From Ctenosaura bakeri (lineage: Eukaryota; Chordata; Lepidosauria; Squamata; Iguanidae): DNA of 64,000 nucleotides. Positions 11,455 to 23,000 of this stretch are shown here, in pieces. Numbering within the stretch: the first letter of the stretch is position 1; each line of letters begins with the position of its first letter. The notes below the pieces were generated by a model, which saw only the letters and a program-made list of their open reading frames with translations, was not told where the DNA came from and ran no database searches. The DNA lies in the NCBI GenBank assembly GCA_948474755.1, contig CAOLHI010001310.1, forward strand, positions 62,001 to 126,000, in the 5' to 3' direction. The translations under genes and the position numbers were made by a program.

Positions 11455-11810
11455 GACCCTTTTCGCACCTTACCTTTTTGCAGTGCTGGGGTGCAGGGCT
11501 TGTGCAAGCAGCTTCAGAGAAAGGCTCTTGCTTTCCTGCTTCTTTGGCTCTGCACGAACTTCCTGGACAGGAAGCAAGACCGTCCCGGCTCCCAAGGGTC
11601 CGCACGCAAAGTAAATGCACACGGGGCCCCAGAGCAATGCACGACTGTGCACCATTTTCGGCTTCAAGCCAAAAATGAAAAAATGTGTACGCGGTCTGCA
11701 TCAGGCCCTTGAGTATCACACAAATGTGAGTACATCATGTGGACCGCTCCTCACATTTATGCGACACTCAAGGGGCCCTTTCACATAGGAAATGCCGTGC
11801 AAAAAGAGCC
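11455..11810 (+). mobile_element. MITE family F3, copy 1
   Basis: The left end is GACCCTTTTCGCACCTTACC and the right end GTGCAAAAAGAGCC. The interior contains the F3 signature GCACCATTTTCGGCTTCAAG, followed by a sub-terminal inverted pair around the CTCACATTTATGCGACACTC block. Other copies are 55,705-56,096 (opposite strand) and 62,032-62,465. The flanking triplets ATA and ACA differ by one base. The frames of up to 179 codons that cross it are repeat by-products. Confidence 0.8.
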
Positions 11811-11831
11811 ACAGTTGTGTACAAAATGTGT

Positions 11832-11982
11832 ATTTATGTGTTTCTAGCCTATGGCTACCCTATGGTGAACCCATCACAGGGTTTTCTAGGACTGAGAGCA
11901 TGTGGCACACTTAAGGTCACCCACGGAATTGAACTCTGGTCCTCAGGGTCATAGTCCAATGCACAAACCACTACACCAGGGT
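11832..11982 (-). mobile_element. Sauria-type SINE with internal deletion
   Basis: On the plus strand it runs from the tail side (GCCTATGGCTACCCTATGGT) through GGTTTTCTAGGACTGAGAGC to the reversed tRNA-like head (CAAACCACTACACCAGGG). The central segment between the 'ggcaagatttg' and 'gctgagag' parts of a full copy is missing, the same deletion as in the copy at 55,136-55,223. Confidence 0.75.
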
Positions 11983-12403
11983 ATAAATCTTTGCCTATTT
12001 CATTCCTGCACACACAAACAAAGAATGTCAAGAGTTTTCTCCCTATTAGTTGAGATTATGAAAGAGTTTCGCCTCATCATCTTTCTCAATTATGGATTTT
12101 TTTAAAAAAAAGAAAAAAAGAAAAAAGAAAACAAAATATAGATGTCTTAATGCAAAATACAATGGTTCAAATCCTAGCCACTAGGGAGAGAGAGAGAGAG
12201 GAGAAAGAGGAAGATGAAAGTTGTGCAGCAGCTCTGTTTTCTCAGAGTTAGTGTAACTACAGTTACGAGTGCCGCTATTTTTTCTGACTGTGTGTGTATA
12301 TGTGGATGTGCACACAGTGGTGTCTAGTGTGCATTTGGTTTTGCAGCTGTAGGGTCCAGTGCAACTACAGAGTAACTAGTTTACAGTCAGAGATCCAGCA
12401 AGT

Positions 12404-12558
12404 TTAGTGGGACCAGGGTTTGAATTCCTACTTAGCCATGGGAACTCACTGGGTGACCTTAAGACAAGTCATACCCTGACTAAATCTTGCCAAGAAACCC
12501 TGTGATAAGGTTGCTATAAGTTGGAGTTGACTTGGAAGTGCATAACAATAGTGGCAAC
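12404..12558 (+). mobile_element. Sauria-type SINE, 5' truncated
   Basis: It starts at the B box (GACCAGGGTTTGAATTCC), continues through CACTGGGTGACCTTAAGAC and CTTGCCAAGAAACCCTGTGA, and ends with the BovB-like tail AGTTGGAGTTGACTTGGAAG plus an ACAATA run. A short (GA)n run at about 12,187-12,201 lies upstream. Confidence 0.75.
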
Positions 12559-12559
12559 T

Positions 12560-14371
12560 GTAAAGTTATGCTACACTAAAAGTGTGTTGGACTTTGGCCA
12601 ATATTTTTCGCACAAAATACAAAATTTTTGACCACAAATATTTTTGAACAGAATATTGTACTTTGCACAAAAACAATAGAACCAAAAGAAGTATTCATTT
12701 GATCGCTGTCAAGCTGGTACATTATGCCAGTAGATATACATTTGGGGGCATCTCTTTACCAAAATGATGTGCAAATTCAGCCTTAAGATATAGTTAACAA
12801 GAGTTGAAGTGTCTCTCACAGAAAGAACTGAGGTTTCTATGTAACAATATTTCATAGAAGTGACATAATACAAATAACAGTTGATTATCTCTCTGGTCAG
12901 TTGACTAGTGCCGACTCATTTTTTTTTTTTAAAAAAAGTAGAAATATTTATAGTGTGAGAAACTCTTTCAAATTTAGCTTTACAAAGTACAAGAAGTAGT
13001 TCTGTTCACTTGCGTATCCAAGTGAGCAATCAAGTGATTCTTGTTTTGTATAAAAGCTTGCCTGCTTTGCTTCAACCTGAGTATCAGAGATAAGAACCTT
13101 AAATGCCATTTTACTGTGCCATGGAGTCATAATTCCCTTTCCTTAATATATAAAAAGCATGTGCACTATCAAACCACATGCCCTGCTGAAAGTTTTATGT
13201 AGTAATTATGAATCTGATGATAAACTTCTCTCTCATCTTAATCAGAGACAATCTCAACTCAATGAACTGATAAGCAGCATATTTCAGAAAAGCCAACATT
13301 TTTTTTGATGTACAGTAAAAACTTACAGAAATGATAGATAAAGCAAATGCTTAAACTTTTGAATTGTGAAAAACAAAAGTAGAGCAGTTGAAGTAATGCT
13401 TTGCAATCAAATTGATAGTTTTGCCTAGAATTTGGAGTGTAAATATGTGACAGCTAAACTACTAGAAAAGGAAAGATTCTTCACCAGTCTTCTTGTGTTT
13501 TGTGAGAAAATGGTGTCTTGAAAGATAGAGATACACTATCAAACAAATTCTGTCAGGTGTCACAAGATTTCTGGCCTTTCCAGGATTTAAAAAAAGGGGG
13601 GCTGCACTTTCCTGTTTTCTTGTTTTATTTGGTTTTGTGTTTCACACATAAAAACAAGTTATTTTACAAAACAAAGTCTGTTTTGGAGGGCAAAGATGTT
13701 ACACTTTGTGTAGAGTTCAGTTATTTTTGTAGAAAAGTCCTTAAAAGCTTCCCCCTCCCCCCAAAAAAACCTTCTCCATCAGCAATGCACAAAACCTCAT
13801 GTAATCTTACCCTGTGGAAAGAAAAACTTTTGATTTCCTTTTAATATTGTTCCTATGTGAGTGAATCAAAATAAAGGCTAAGATTGTACTACCACTAGAA
13901 GACCTTCATGTAAGTATACTAGCAGAACTTCCAGCTTCTGGTAGGATGTTGGCCGTAAGGTGCACTTTAAAATTTCTTGCCATTTTTAACCTTCAGCTGA
14001 ATGCACACAGCTCCCATCTGGATTGTGACCTGTGTGTGGGAAGTCTACACCACTTGCATATTTAGTGATGAAATCTGCAGGGAGGCTGTAGGCCTGTTGG
14101 CCTGAAAAGTCTCACAAGTCCCCCAGGATCAGGAACTCTGCCGTATCAAGATTCACAATTACAGAGAGTTCTGTAAATGCCTTCTGCTAAACATACTTAT
14201 AAAACCTATATAAATCTTTATCGTCAATGCAAACAGATCTATGGAGGAGCTAGGCTTGTAGAGTTATTAGAGACAGAGCTTGCACATGTTCTCTCACCCC
14301 ACACTCCCATTTTTAACCTCATACGTGCATGCCCTCTGACTATACTGATTTGGAAAAGACAGTCCCAGTTA
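12560..14371. other. Unassigned AT-rich sequence
   Basis: No recognised repeat or gene. It contains a T/A homopolymer junction near 12,919-12,936 and several short open frames without family motifs. Confidence 0.5.
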
Positions 14372-14430
14372 CAGTCAGCTCTCACATTTTCAGGTTTGAC
14401 TTGCACAGATTTGATTATTTGCAAGTTTCT
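14372..14430 (+). mobile_element. Tigger-like (Tc1/mariner) element, left end only
   Basis: It opens with CAGTCAGCTCTCACATTTTC preceded by TA, then GATTTGATTATTTGCAAG. This is the terminal layout of Tigger/pogo-type elements, where CAG abuts a TA target. Related ends are seen at 39,345-39,412, 43,192-43,514 and 60,467-61,242. I did not find its right end. Confidence 0.45.
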
Positions 14431-14827
14431 ACAATCCTTGACTATCTCCCTCCCCATGTCAAGTGCTTCTTTCTGGGGAAACATTTCCCTGTCAGCAACT
14501 CTGATCAGGCCATGTAGACCTCAAAAACCTGTCTCAGGTCCTCCTCATCCTCCTCTTTCTCCACCAGCAGGTGCCTGGCCAGCTAAGGACAGCTCATAGC
14601 CCAGATTCTCAGACTACACACCCTCTCCCAATGCCCCCCAAACACACCCAAGGAAGAAGATGGGTATGGAGAGGAAGTATAGGGCCACCATGCTGATCTA
14701 CCCCCTTTCCTTGTCTTTTCCCTGGGTGCCCATTCCCTCCACCATGCTTTGGTCCCCTTCTCACAGTCACACACACATTTTGATATTTGTGTGTTTTCTG
14801 CTTTTGCAGAGGTCCTGCACCTCTTAC

Positions 14828-15187
14828 CATAGTGAATGTGGAGTCCCAGCTGTAATAATCTGCTTCCCACTTTTTTCAGCTGCTTTTAAAGTGCCCAGGT
14901 TTCTTGCTCCTCTTCCAGTTTTCCCACATTGTCCTCACTTTATTTCAACTGCTGCAAACTGAGTTCAAAGTGCAAAAGCAGTGAGCACTCAAATAACTCA
15001 GTGAGGAGGAGGAGAGAAGGGGCCAGAATCTTGCACTTCCCACTAGGTTCAGGCAAAAATGAACTGCTATAGCTTCTCTTAGCTTATATATTTTTCATTA
15101 ATAATACTTGCAATCGTGACCATGCTCTGATGTTGCTTGGAGACATAATGTCCTGCTTTTCATCAGTGAACTGTTTGAGGGTATGCA
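14828..15187 (-). mobile_element. R4 element, copy 4
   Basis: On the minus strand it begins GCATACCCTCAAACAGTTCA and ends near GGGACTCCACATTC, with the shared internal block GCACTTTGAACTCAGTTTGC. The plus-strand text between 14,870 and 15,060 is the reverse complement of the block at 6,830-6,990. No transposase frame. Confidence 0.6.
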
Positions 15188-15189
15188 TG

Positions 15190-17800
15190 TGCAGGCTGGA
15201 TGGCTGTGTTGGGTTTTGCTTCTTCCATCTTTCTCTTGCTTCTTAACCTTCACTGTACTTAGTATGCTGGCCCATACGTCTTCTATGTAAATTATCTGAG
15301 GCTGTTCCTCTGATTTCCAATTCACCCACTATCTTTTCTGCTCCAGTCTTCAGTGAAGGGGGAGGGGTATTCATCCACATTAAACAACAACAACAACACT
15401 GTGTTCTCAGAAACAAATTGATAACCAAAGGGAAGGAAGGTGTTTATTCCCAGCTGCCTTGTGGGCTACTGTTGCTAAACTATTTTTATAACTGAAGTAA
15501 GTGAAAAGAAATAACACTGGTGATTATAATTTGTGGCTGGCAAATGATTAGAAGGCGCACAACAACAAATACTTGTTTGAACCAGGAATTCATCATGGAC
15601 TTTAGGCACAGGACCTAGTCTCATGAGACAGCTGAGGTGTATCTAGCATAAACAGTGCCTAGGGCAAGTGTGGAAGTTGTGCCACTACCACTGAGGCCCC
15701 TTCCCCCTGCTCTTCTTTCTCTGTTGCTTCTGACATGTTTTTTTTGAGCCCCCTACCCCAGCATTGGCAACCAGGACACATATCCTATTTGCCCCACCCT
15801 AGATGTGCTTCTGTGAGACAGTGCCAAGTTGGGCCTCACAATGCTTTTTTTTTCAGGCATAGAAAGGAATAGGGACAGTATCATCCCCCAACTATGTTAG
15901 GCAGTAACAAGATTGGCCATACTGTGTGTGTATCTTTACCTGTCAACAGAGTACAGCCTTCTGCTTGTACCTGGGGGATTTTCTTCATGCTTGCTAGCTG
16001 GATGAGAATGATGGATGAGAATGGGTTGAGGGTAGCAAAATCTTTGGGGGTTGGAGAATGCTCTTCCAATCCATAATGAATTACAAAACTAATAATGATA
16101 TCTCAATAGGCCAGTTGCTGTAATGTCTGTTGCTAAATTTAGGGAACGTAGACCAATGATACATTGTTCTTTGGGTACTATCTTGCCCCTCAATGAAAAT
16201 CCACTCCTGACCTTGGAGGATGCTGTGCTGGATGGTCTACCACCTTTAGATTTTGGTACAGCTGTCTTGGCCCTGACAATTCATTCAAAAATCAACAATA
16301 TTGAGGGCAAGGTACAAAATACAATGTGAAATTCAAACCAATATAATTTCAAGACAATTTCAAGTTAATAGAGCAATGATTACAAATGTAACAGAAAAAC
16401 ATGGAATACAAACTTCTCCAAAAACACATAATTTGTAATCACGTTCCAGATTGTTTATCTCCAACAGTCTCAATGCAACCAAATGTGAACAGAATTTATG
16501 ATGAAGTTTAATGTTGTTTTTCGCAAGTAGTCACAAGTAGTTTACACAATGTTGTTTTCGTTACAGAAAATTATTTTCTTCTGGTTCTTCAGATTGGTTC
16601 TAAAATGATATTGTTCTCAGGATAACATAGGCCTCTCCAATTATTCTTTCTGCAAATGTTGTATTCTGTCCATCCTACTGTATCTTTTTTTGGGGGGGGG
16701 TACCACTTGGGTACATTAAACTATACGAATATTAAGCAATGCCATCCAACCAAGTCTGTGGAAAAAAATCCTGTGGGAATAGTGGGTCCCACTCCTAGAG
16801 TGATAGTACCTTTAAACCCGTACAGCCATGCCATGGGATAACAAAATATGGGAACATTAATTTGCCTATAACTTTCAGAGTTAAATAAATAAATAAGGCT
16901 CTGGGTAAAACTTCAGTGAAGGTCTTCCCACAGCACTGTGTCTAAAGGAAATGTGAATGTATATTAGAAATTGCTTTATAAGGATGAGCTGTATTACATT
17001 TGCATATATGTAAATGGAATATTCATTTTTCAAGGAGATAAGCATGGATGCTAATGACTTAGTCAATTCTAGTAGAGGATGCTTAGAGAATATGGAGCTG
17101 TGCATTATGTAGAAAGATTGGTACCTTTCCAAAACCTCAACAGGAGCATTTAAGTACTATTAAGATTTAAGAAACCATCTTTGTTACTGAATGTATTTAG
17201 GATCCATGCTGTTTAATCCTGCTATTTGGGAAAATTCAGTGCCCTGTAATTAAGGTGCAGAAAACAACAGTGAGACAAATGAAAACGGGATTTATAACCC
17301 AGCAAGTTACTGAAAGTAACCTCTTCTAGTAATAGATGTCATCATGTACACTTTGCATAGATTAATCTTTACAGAGGACATTTTTTTAATGCCTAAAAAG
17401 GTAAGAGCTGAACAGGGTGAAAAAAATGAAGAAAACTGAAATATCTGAAAAATGTTTACATGAATTAGGTCCAGAGTGACTTTTTTAAAAATCCAACTTA
17501 GGTGAGAGCCAGTGCAAAATAATTAGACTAAAAGTGTGAACTCACACAACAGCTAGTCAAAAATTATAAGCTATGTAGAGTTTGGGTTGGCATAATGCAT
17601 GTATAGTGGTAATCTACAAAACTAGAAGAAAAGCTAAAGCCTAAACCCAATTGGTTTACAAGAGGAGACTCACTGAATCTGATGCTGAATGGTGAGACAA
17701 CATGCAGGTAAATCCTACTGATTCAAAGGGGCTGCTTTAGTTGGGATCAACAGTAGGATGTGGGCACTAAGGGGCACAGCAGCAGGTGTGTGCACGCACC
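15190..17800. other. Unassigned sequence
   Basis: Contains (CAA)n at about 15,383-15,398, a G-run at 16,693-16,700, and AT-rich DNA. The open frame at 16,123-16,329 has no recognisable motif. No gene is supported. Confidence 0.5.
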
Positions 17801-17801
17801 C

Positions 17802-17837
17802 AAACTGCTCCCTCATTTGCAAATGAGGGAGCAGTTT
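17802..17837. repeat. Perfect 36-bp palindrome, no spacer
   Basis: The left arm AAACTGCTCCCTCATTTG meets its exact reverse complement CAAATGAGGGAGCAGTTT at 17,819/17,820. The flanks keep weaker inverted similarity (CAGCAGCAGGTG to the left; CACCTGCATCCC and CTTGCTGCC to the right), so this may be the centre of a larger, partly decayed inverted duplication. Confidence 0.95.
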
Positions 17838-17967
17838 CGTCACCTGCATCCCTTGCTGCCACAGCCCTGACAAAAGGGACACACCTGCAGCTGTATTCCT
17901 CAGTGCCCATACCCTCTACTGGAGCATCTCTGACAAAAGAGATATGGTGGCAGGCATGTGCGTGGGC

Positions 17968-18140
17968 CCAAACTATGACTCTGGAGACCAGTATTTGAAT
18001 CTGCACTTGGCCATCGAAACTCACTATGTGACCTCAGACAAGTGACATTTTTTCTGCTTCAGAGAAAGGTCAAGGCAAGAAATCTTGCCAAGAAAACCCC
18101 CATGATAGATTTGTCTTAGCGTCTCCGTAAGTCAGTTTTC
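17968..18140 (+). mobile_element. Sauria-type SINE
   Basis: It starts in AACTATGACTCTGGAGACCA and has a decayed B box (AGTATTTGAATCTGC), then TCACTATGTGACCTCAGACA and TCTTGCCAAGAAAACCCCC. It ends at GTCTCCGTAAGTCAG. The next SINE, 54 bases on, is inverted relative to it. Confidence 0.75.
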
Positions 18141-18193
18141 AAAGGAGAGAGATGTAATGGCTAGAAAGAACCTCCCCATGTCAGTGACACTAT

Positions 18194-18374
18194 GTTATTG
18201 TGTGCCTTCAAGTCACTTCTGACCTATGGCAACCTTAAGGTGACCCTATCACATGGTGGGTTTTTTGGGCAAGATTTGTTCAGAGGGCGTTTCCCTTTGT
18301 CTTCCTCAATGGCTGAGAGGATGTGATTTGCCCATTGTCCCCCACTGAGCAGAGATTTGATTCCTATTCTCCAG
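18194..18374 (-). mobile_element. Sauria-type SINE
   Basis: The plus-strand text begins with the reversed tail GTTATTGTGTGCCTTCAAGT and CTGACCTATGGCAACCTTAA, passes GGCAAGATTTGTTCAGAG, and ends at TTCTCCAGAA. Together with the copy at 17,968 it forms a tail-to-tail inverted pair. Confidence 0.8.
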
Positions 18375-19616
18375 AAGCCTTTAATAAATAAATAAATAAA
18401 TATTTGAGTAGGTCCTTCGCAACAAATTATATTTAAAGGGGGTCCCTGGTAGAGAAAAACTTAAGAACCATTGCTCTATGGGATTTAAAACATAGCTTTG
18501 TCCTTTAAAGTTTCAATCATTCAACACTTTCTTTATGGCACCTGTGGGCAGAGCCAGAAAGAGTTTGGTCTAACAGTTAGGCATAACTTCAGAAGTGCCT
18601 GACAAAATTTATATGCACCCAGGACAACTCAGTTGCCTCTGCAGTATTTTTATGTCTCATGTCTTAGGACTGAATTATTCATGTGCCATTATTGGTGAAC
18701 TGTTTCTCTTCCAGTCTGCTAGTTATTGAAGCTCAGAAGGGGCCATAAGCAGCCAGAGGAATAGCAATCACAGGTGAATGTTGGTAGCTATGGAAAGAGA
18801 TCCCTTCCTGAATTAAATAAAGTCATAGGTTGTGCTTAATCTAGATTGGTAGACAGCTAACAAGAAAATTCCATAGAGACATTTAAATAAGGATTCTGAG
18901 GAATTTAGCCTCCTTGATTTTGTAAGGCTAAAATAGTTTAGATACTTCTCCCTATTTCATTCATAAAGTTCACCCTGTTCTTTAGCAGGCAGTCTGCTTA
19001 AGGAGGAATGGGAACCTTTGACCTATGGTGTGTAGGAGGTTGCAGTCCAGTTTCCTAACTATCTGCTGGCCTTATCAGTGATCATAGAAAAGGAATTCCT
19101 TCCTCCCAATAGTTAGAGAAGGAGTCAAGAAAGACTTTTAACATTCTAATTATAGTGGGGAGTACATTTTGGAGATTGTCACTGCTGGGGAAAGAATGGC
19201 TACTTCTCTTCCCCTTAATTAAATTTTAAAAAGAGGGACACTAATCCACATTAAGAAGTAAAAAAATATATTTATTAGTAGTAGTAATTATAACAATTAT
19301 GATGATAATTATAATGTCCCTGTATGTTGAATATTTATACAATATCTCAGTGATTCTTACCATAAAGCTGTAAAGAGATAGCATCAACCATAGCTTGTAG
19401 AGGAAAACACAATAGATTTGGTCGTGTTCTCCGAATATTTTGAAATTTTTGTTAATTTCCACACAATGAAGTTAACATTGGAATCTCACAAAATTGTTCA
19501 GTTCCCTGGCTGTAAATGCACAATTGGGTTTGCCCAGGGCAAACAAAGTATGCAGGGGAGCAACAAGGAGAAGAAGCACAGTCAGACTTGGATTGAGGCA
19601 TGGTGAATTGCAGGGG
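18375..19616. other. Unassigned sequence before the retrovirus
   Basis: Contains (AAAT)n at about 18,382-18,402, and a decayed stretch at about 18,990-19,070 that may be another hAT-like copy (GGAACCTTTGACC, GGTTGCAGTCCAG). Nothing is coding. Confidence 0.45.
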
Positions 19617-19622
19617 TATGAT

Positions 19623-20060
19623 TGTGAGTGGAGTAAAACCAAACACAGGAAGTCCTAGTCCCCTCCCATGTATTCTAGCCCCCTCCCATGTCTGCCATGT
19701 CACATGATGACTACCTCACTATACTGTGGGTGGAAAAAACCAGCCGCCATTACATATTAGCAGGAGGTCACATACCACAAGGGGTCCCAGCCCCTTCCTC
19801 AACTGTGGCACTTCCTCATTGGTGGAAAATGTTGAAGTGGGAGTGAGTTGTCCTGCATATAAAGCCTGGTCAGGCCTCCATGCTTTGTTGCGATCTGATC
19901 TCTTATCGCCACCCAGCTCAGCTGTTTGTATTTTTGTATTTTTGTTTTTTTGTCTAAATAAACCTGGCCTGGGGCCACCCTTTTTGGACCAAGAAACGTC
20001 TTGTTCATTTGCCTGTTTCTCAAAAAAGTTGGTTTTCCTAGGGTGCTGGAGGTGAATTTT
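19623..20060 (+). mobile_element. Endogenous retrovirus, 5' LTR
   Basis: The LTR begins TGTGAGTGGAG directly after the hexamer TATGAT (19,617-19,622). It contains CATTGGTGG, a TATA box (TATAAA, 19,858-19,863) and a polyadenylation signal (AATAAA, 19,957-19,962), in the order U3-R-U5. The same sequence recurs as the 3' LTR at 24,643-25,050, with many changes in that copy. The exact 3' end is blurred by a T-run. A primer-binding-site-like sequence begins at about 20,062, as expected after an LTR. GC is higher than in the flanks. Confidence 0.85.
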
Positions 20061-20061
20061 T

Positions 20062-20079
20062 TGGGCCCAACGGGGGGCC
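20062..20079 (+). other. Retroviral primer-binding site (tRNA-Lys-like)
   Basis: TGGGCCCAACGGGGGGCC lies directly after the 5' LTR. Its layout resembles the primer-binding sites that pair with tRNA-Lys-1,2 in several retroviral genera. It departs from the standard at a few positions inside G and C runs, which fits the local sequence-quality problem as well as mutation. Confidence 0.55.
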
Positions 20080-23000
20080 GTGAGAAGGGGAGGGGTGAGG
20101 AGCACCCAAATAGTCCCTCTGCCCGGGGGAACAGACGGGGGGCCCCCTCTAAAACCGTCTGTTTTTGGGGACGGACATCAATTTTTTCATGTCAAGGCGC
20201 CAACGCCCCTTTTGAGACGTGACGGGTTTTGCAGACGCCCCCTGATCAGCGGCAACAGAGGTTCTCCCTTTCCTGACCCCAAAAGGTTTTGGGAAATTTG
20301 AGAGGGGAGGTCTGGAACAATTGGACCCTTGGAACATGCCTCTGATTCCCTCACCCCCTGGAAAGCCTCCAAATTGATTAGGGTGAGATCTGGAATTTCA
20401 AACCTCTTACATTACCCCCCTAAAAGTCCCAAAAATTTTTTTAAAAGGGACCCCCTAAAAGGTCCCTTTTGGGCTTGAAATTTTTTTGGGAAAATTTTCT
20501 TGTTGCTCTGTGGCTGCGTGTGAATGGGGACTCCGCTGCGGGATGAATTTGCTTTTCTCGTGTGTGGGGTTTGCGTTCATTTTGTGCCTGGAGTAGAAAT
20601 GTCTGTGATTTGTTTTCCCCTGTAGTTTTATTTTTTTAATTAGTGCCCTCAGTCCAAGGAATTCCCTGGGTGAGGGCAGGCATGGCTCAACAGATTCTTG
20701 CAGCATGTCCCAGGGCTGCAGTCAGGCAGTTTGGCTGTTTGCCCTGAGACCCAAATTCCTTCCCCTGACTCCTGCCTTCATCTTCAAACTGATCCTTTTA
20801 CTTTTTGGGACTTTTAGGGTTTTTCCCCCAGGGATAAAATCTGGTACTGGGATTGTTTTCGAAATTTTCTGTGCGGGGAGGCCCAGCTTTGAATAATAGG
20901 AAAAAGGTATTTATGTTTATTGAACAGGAATTTCTGCGGGTCTAATCCCAGAAATTTGAATCAATTCAATGAAATTTTAAAGAAATATCTGTTCCTGTGA
21001 TGTTCTTTTAGCCTTTTCTTATTTGCTAAACATTAACAGGTTACATTACGTTTTGGGAAATTTGGGGTTTTTTTTCTTTCTTGCATTTTCCCCAAAAGGG
21101 AATGAGGGGCGTTTTCCTTGCTCAGCACTTCTCCCAAAGGGTTATAGCATAAAAAAAAAAAAACTCTTTTATATGGAAGAAAAGTGTGGCTTGTGTTAAA
21201 CATTATCTGTGCAACATCTTACTCATCTCTCCTTTTCTTAAAAAAGAATTTTTTTTCAACAATTAAGTGTGTACTCCCCATGTTTGATTTTTTCATTTTT
21301 TTTAAGGAACTCTTTCATTCCTTTTCCCTGCCACTAATTTACAGGGGGAAAACAAAACTGTTGTTAATCTTGATTTTTTACGAAAATGTTTTCTTTAAAG
21401 AAATCCCAGGCCAGCAAGATAGCCTTTTTCTCTGTTGTCCCCCCAAGGAGAACAAAGAAGGCGTGAATTTGTTGATCAGAAATTTTGGGGGAAGAATGAG
21501 CCAGTTTTATTTTTTGGGAACTTGGGGATTTTCTTTGGAGTTTTTTTGGGGTGATTTTTGTGCAAGCATTTTTTTCTTTCCCTCTTTTTTTCAAAATTGG
21601 CTCTTGCATTTGTAGCTCAGGAAGCCCAGAGTAGATGGCCACTGAAGAAGAAGAACATCCCAATCCACCACATGTTAGCCAGCCAGAAAAACATGTTAGC
21701 CATAAGATTGCAATAGGGAAGTTGCAAAAAAAAAAAATTTTTTTTAAAATCTTTTTTCCCAAGTTTCTAGCCCTAAGGAAAATTAATTTTAAGCTGAAAT
21801 CTCTTTTGTCTTTTAGATTTGCATAACAATGGGGCCAGACCATGACTCTTCAAACTATTTTTTTAAAAAAATCTCTTGGTTTGAAAAGGGGGGGTCTTGA
21901 GGAAACCTTTTTTTAAAATTATAAAATTTAGTAATTGTTTTTGAATAAAAATTGCCAGTGTAGAAGTAAAAAAATTTTTAGTTTTTGATTTTTGAAATAA
22001 ATGGACCCTTTAAAGAAAATCTTAGAAACTGGCAGCTTGGACCCAGAAGCCTTGGAGCAAAGAGGAACCAGGCAGAAAAAAAAAAAAAAAATCAATAGTG
22101 AGACTGAATTACTTGCTCATGTGAACTTTACAAAGGCAGGCTTCTCCTTTTGTGACGGAAGGACTTTTTTCTCTAGAAAGAAGGGGGGAAACTAATCTTT
22201 TGACCTAGCAGAAGGGAATTTTGGAAAGACAGTTAAAATTATTTTCTTGCTTTTGTTTTAAATTTGTAAGTTAATGTTTTAACAGTGAATTTGTATGGAT
22301 GCTATAGGTTGGATCAAATCATGACTATTTTAAGTCCTGTTTAAATTTTAGTGGTCTTCCTGTTAAATATGACAAAAGCTGGAATCTTTTTATGTCTTAT
22401 GCATTTAAAGTTCCCCTGTGGAAATAGTTAAACATTTTCGTCCTGAAACACATTATTTCAGAAGCTAGAAACGTACATGGAAAAGATGACAGTTCACATT
22501 GTGATTTCACTTTAGTGAATTGCTAAACACACCAGGAAATGGCTTTTGTTAATTTTTATCCCCTTTTTAAAGCACCTTGCTTTACTACTCCTCTTTAGGA
22601 ATTTTCCAAAATGGTTCTGCATAACTGTTAAAATCATGGCCCCTCTTTTTGTATCTTAAAACTTGATACACTTTGATACCGGGGGGGGGGAAACCCTCCT
22701 GGGGTAGGTTTCCTCCTGCTTTTTTTACAGAAGATTTTTTCCCTTTTTGGGTACTTGAAAGGGTTAAACCCCAAACCTAAAACAACAACAACATCTTAAA
22801 TTATTTTTTCTTCAATGTTTTTAATGTTCCAGAAAATTTTTCCTATGGACTGTGTATTTGAATTTGTAATGCTATCATTCAATTGCCTTCATTCAATTTT
22901 TTATTGCTGATGTATTTTTTTAATTGTTGTTATATGATGTATTCTTTTAGTAATTTCCGCTTCAGTTGTTATGAGTGTCTGGATGTGGGGTGTTCTGCTT

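Noticed and set aside
11173..11712. 179-codon plus-strand frame
   Set aside because: Its second half is the F3 MITE and its first half has no motif.
21184..21843. 143- and 159-codon frames on opposite strands
   Set aside because: They lie in the homopolymer-rich retrovirus interior, are lysine/phenylalanine-rich, and match no retroviral protein.
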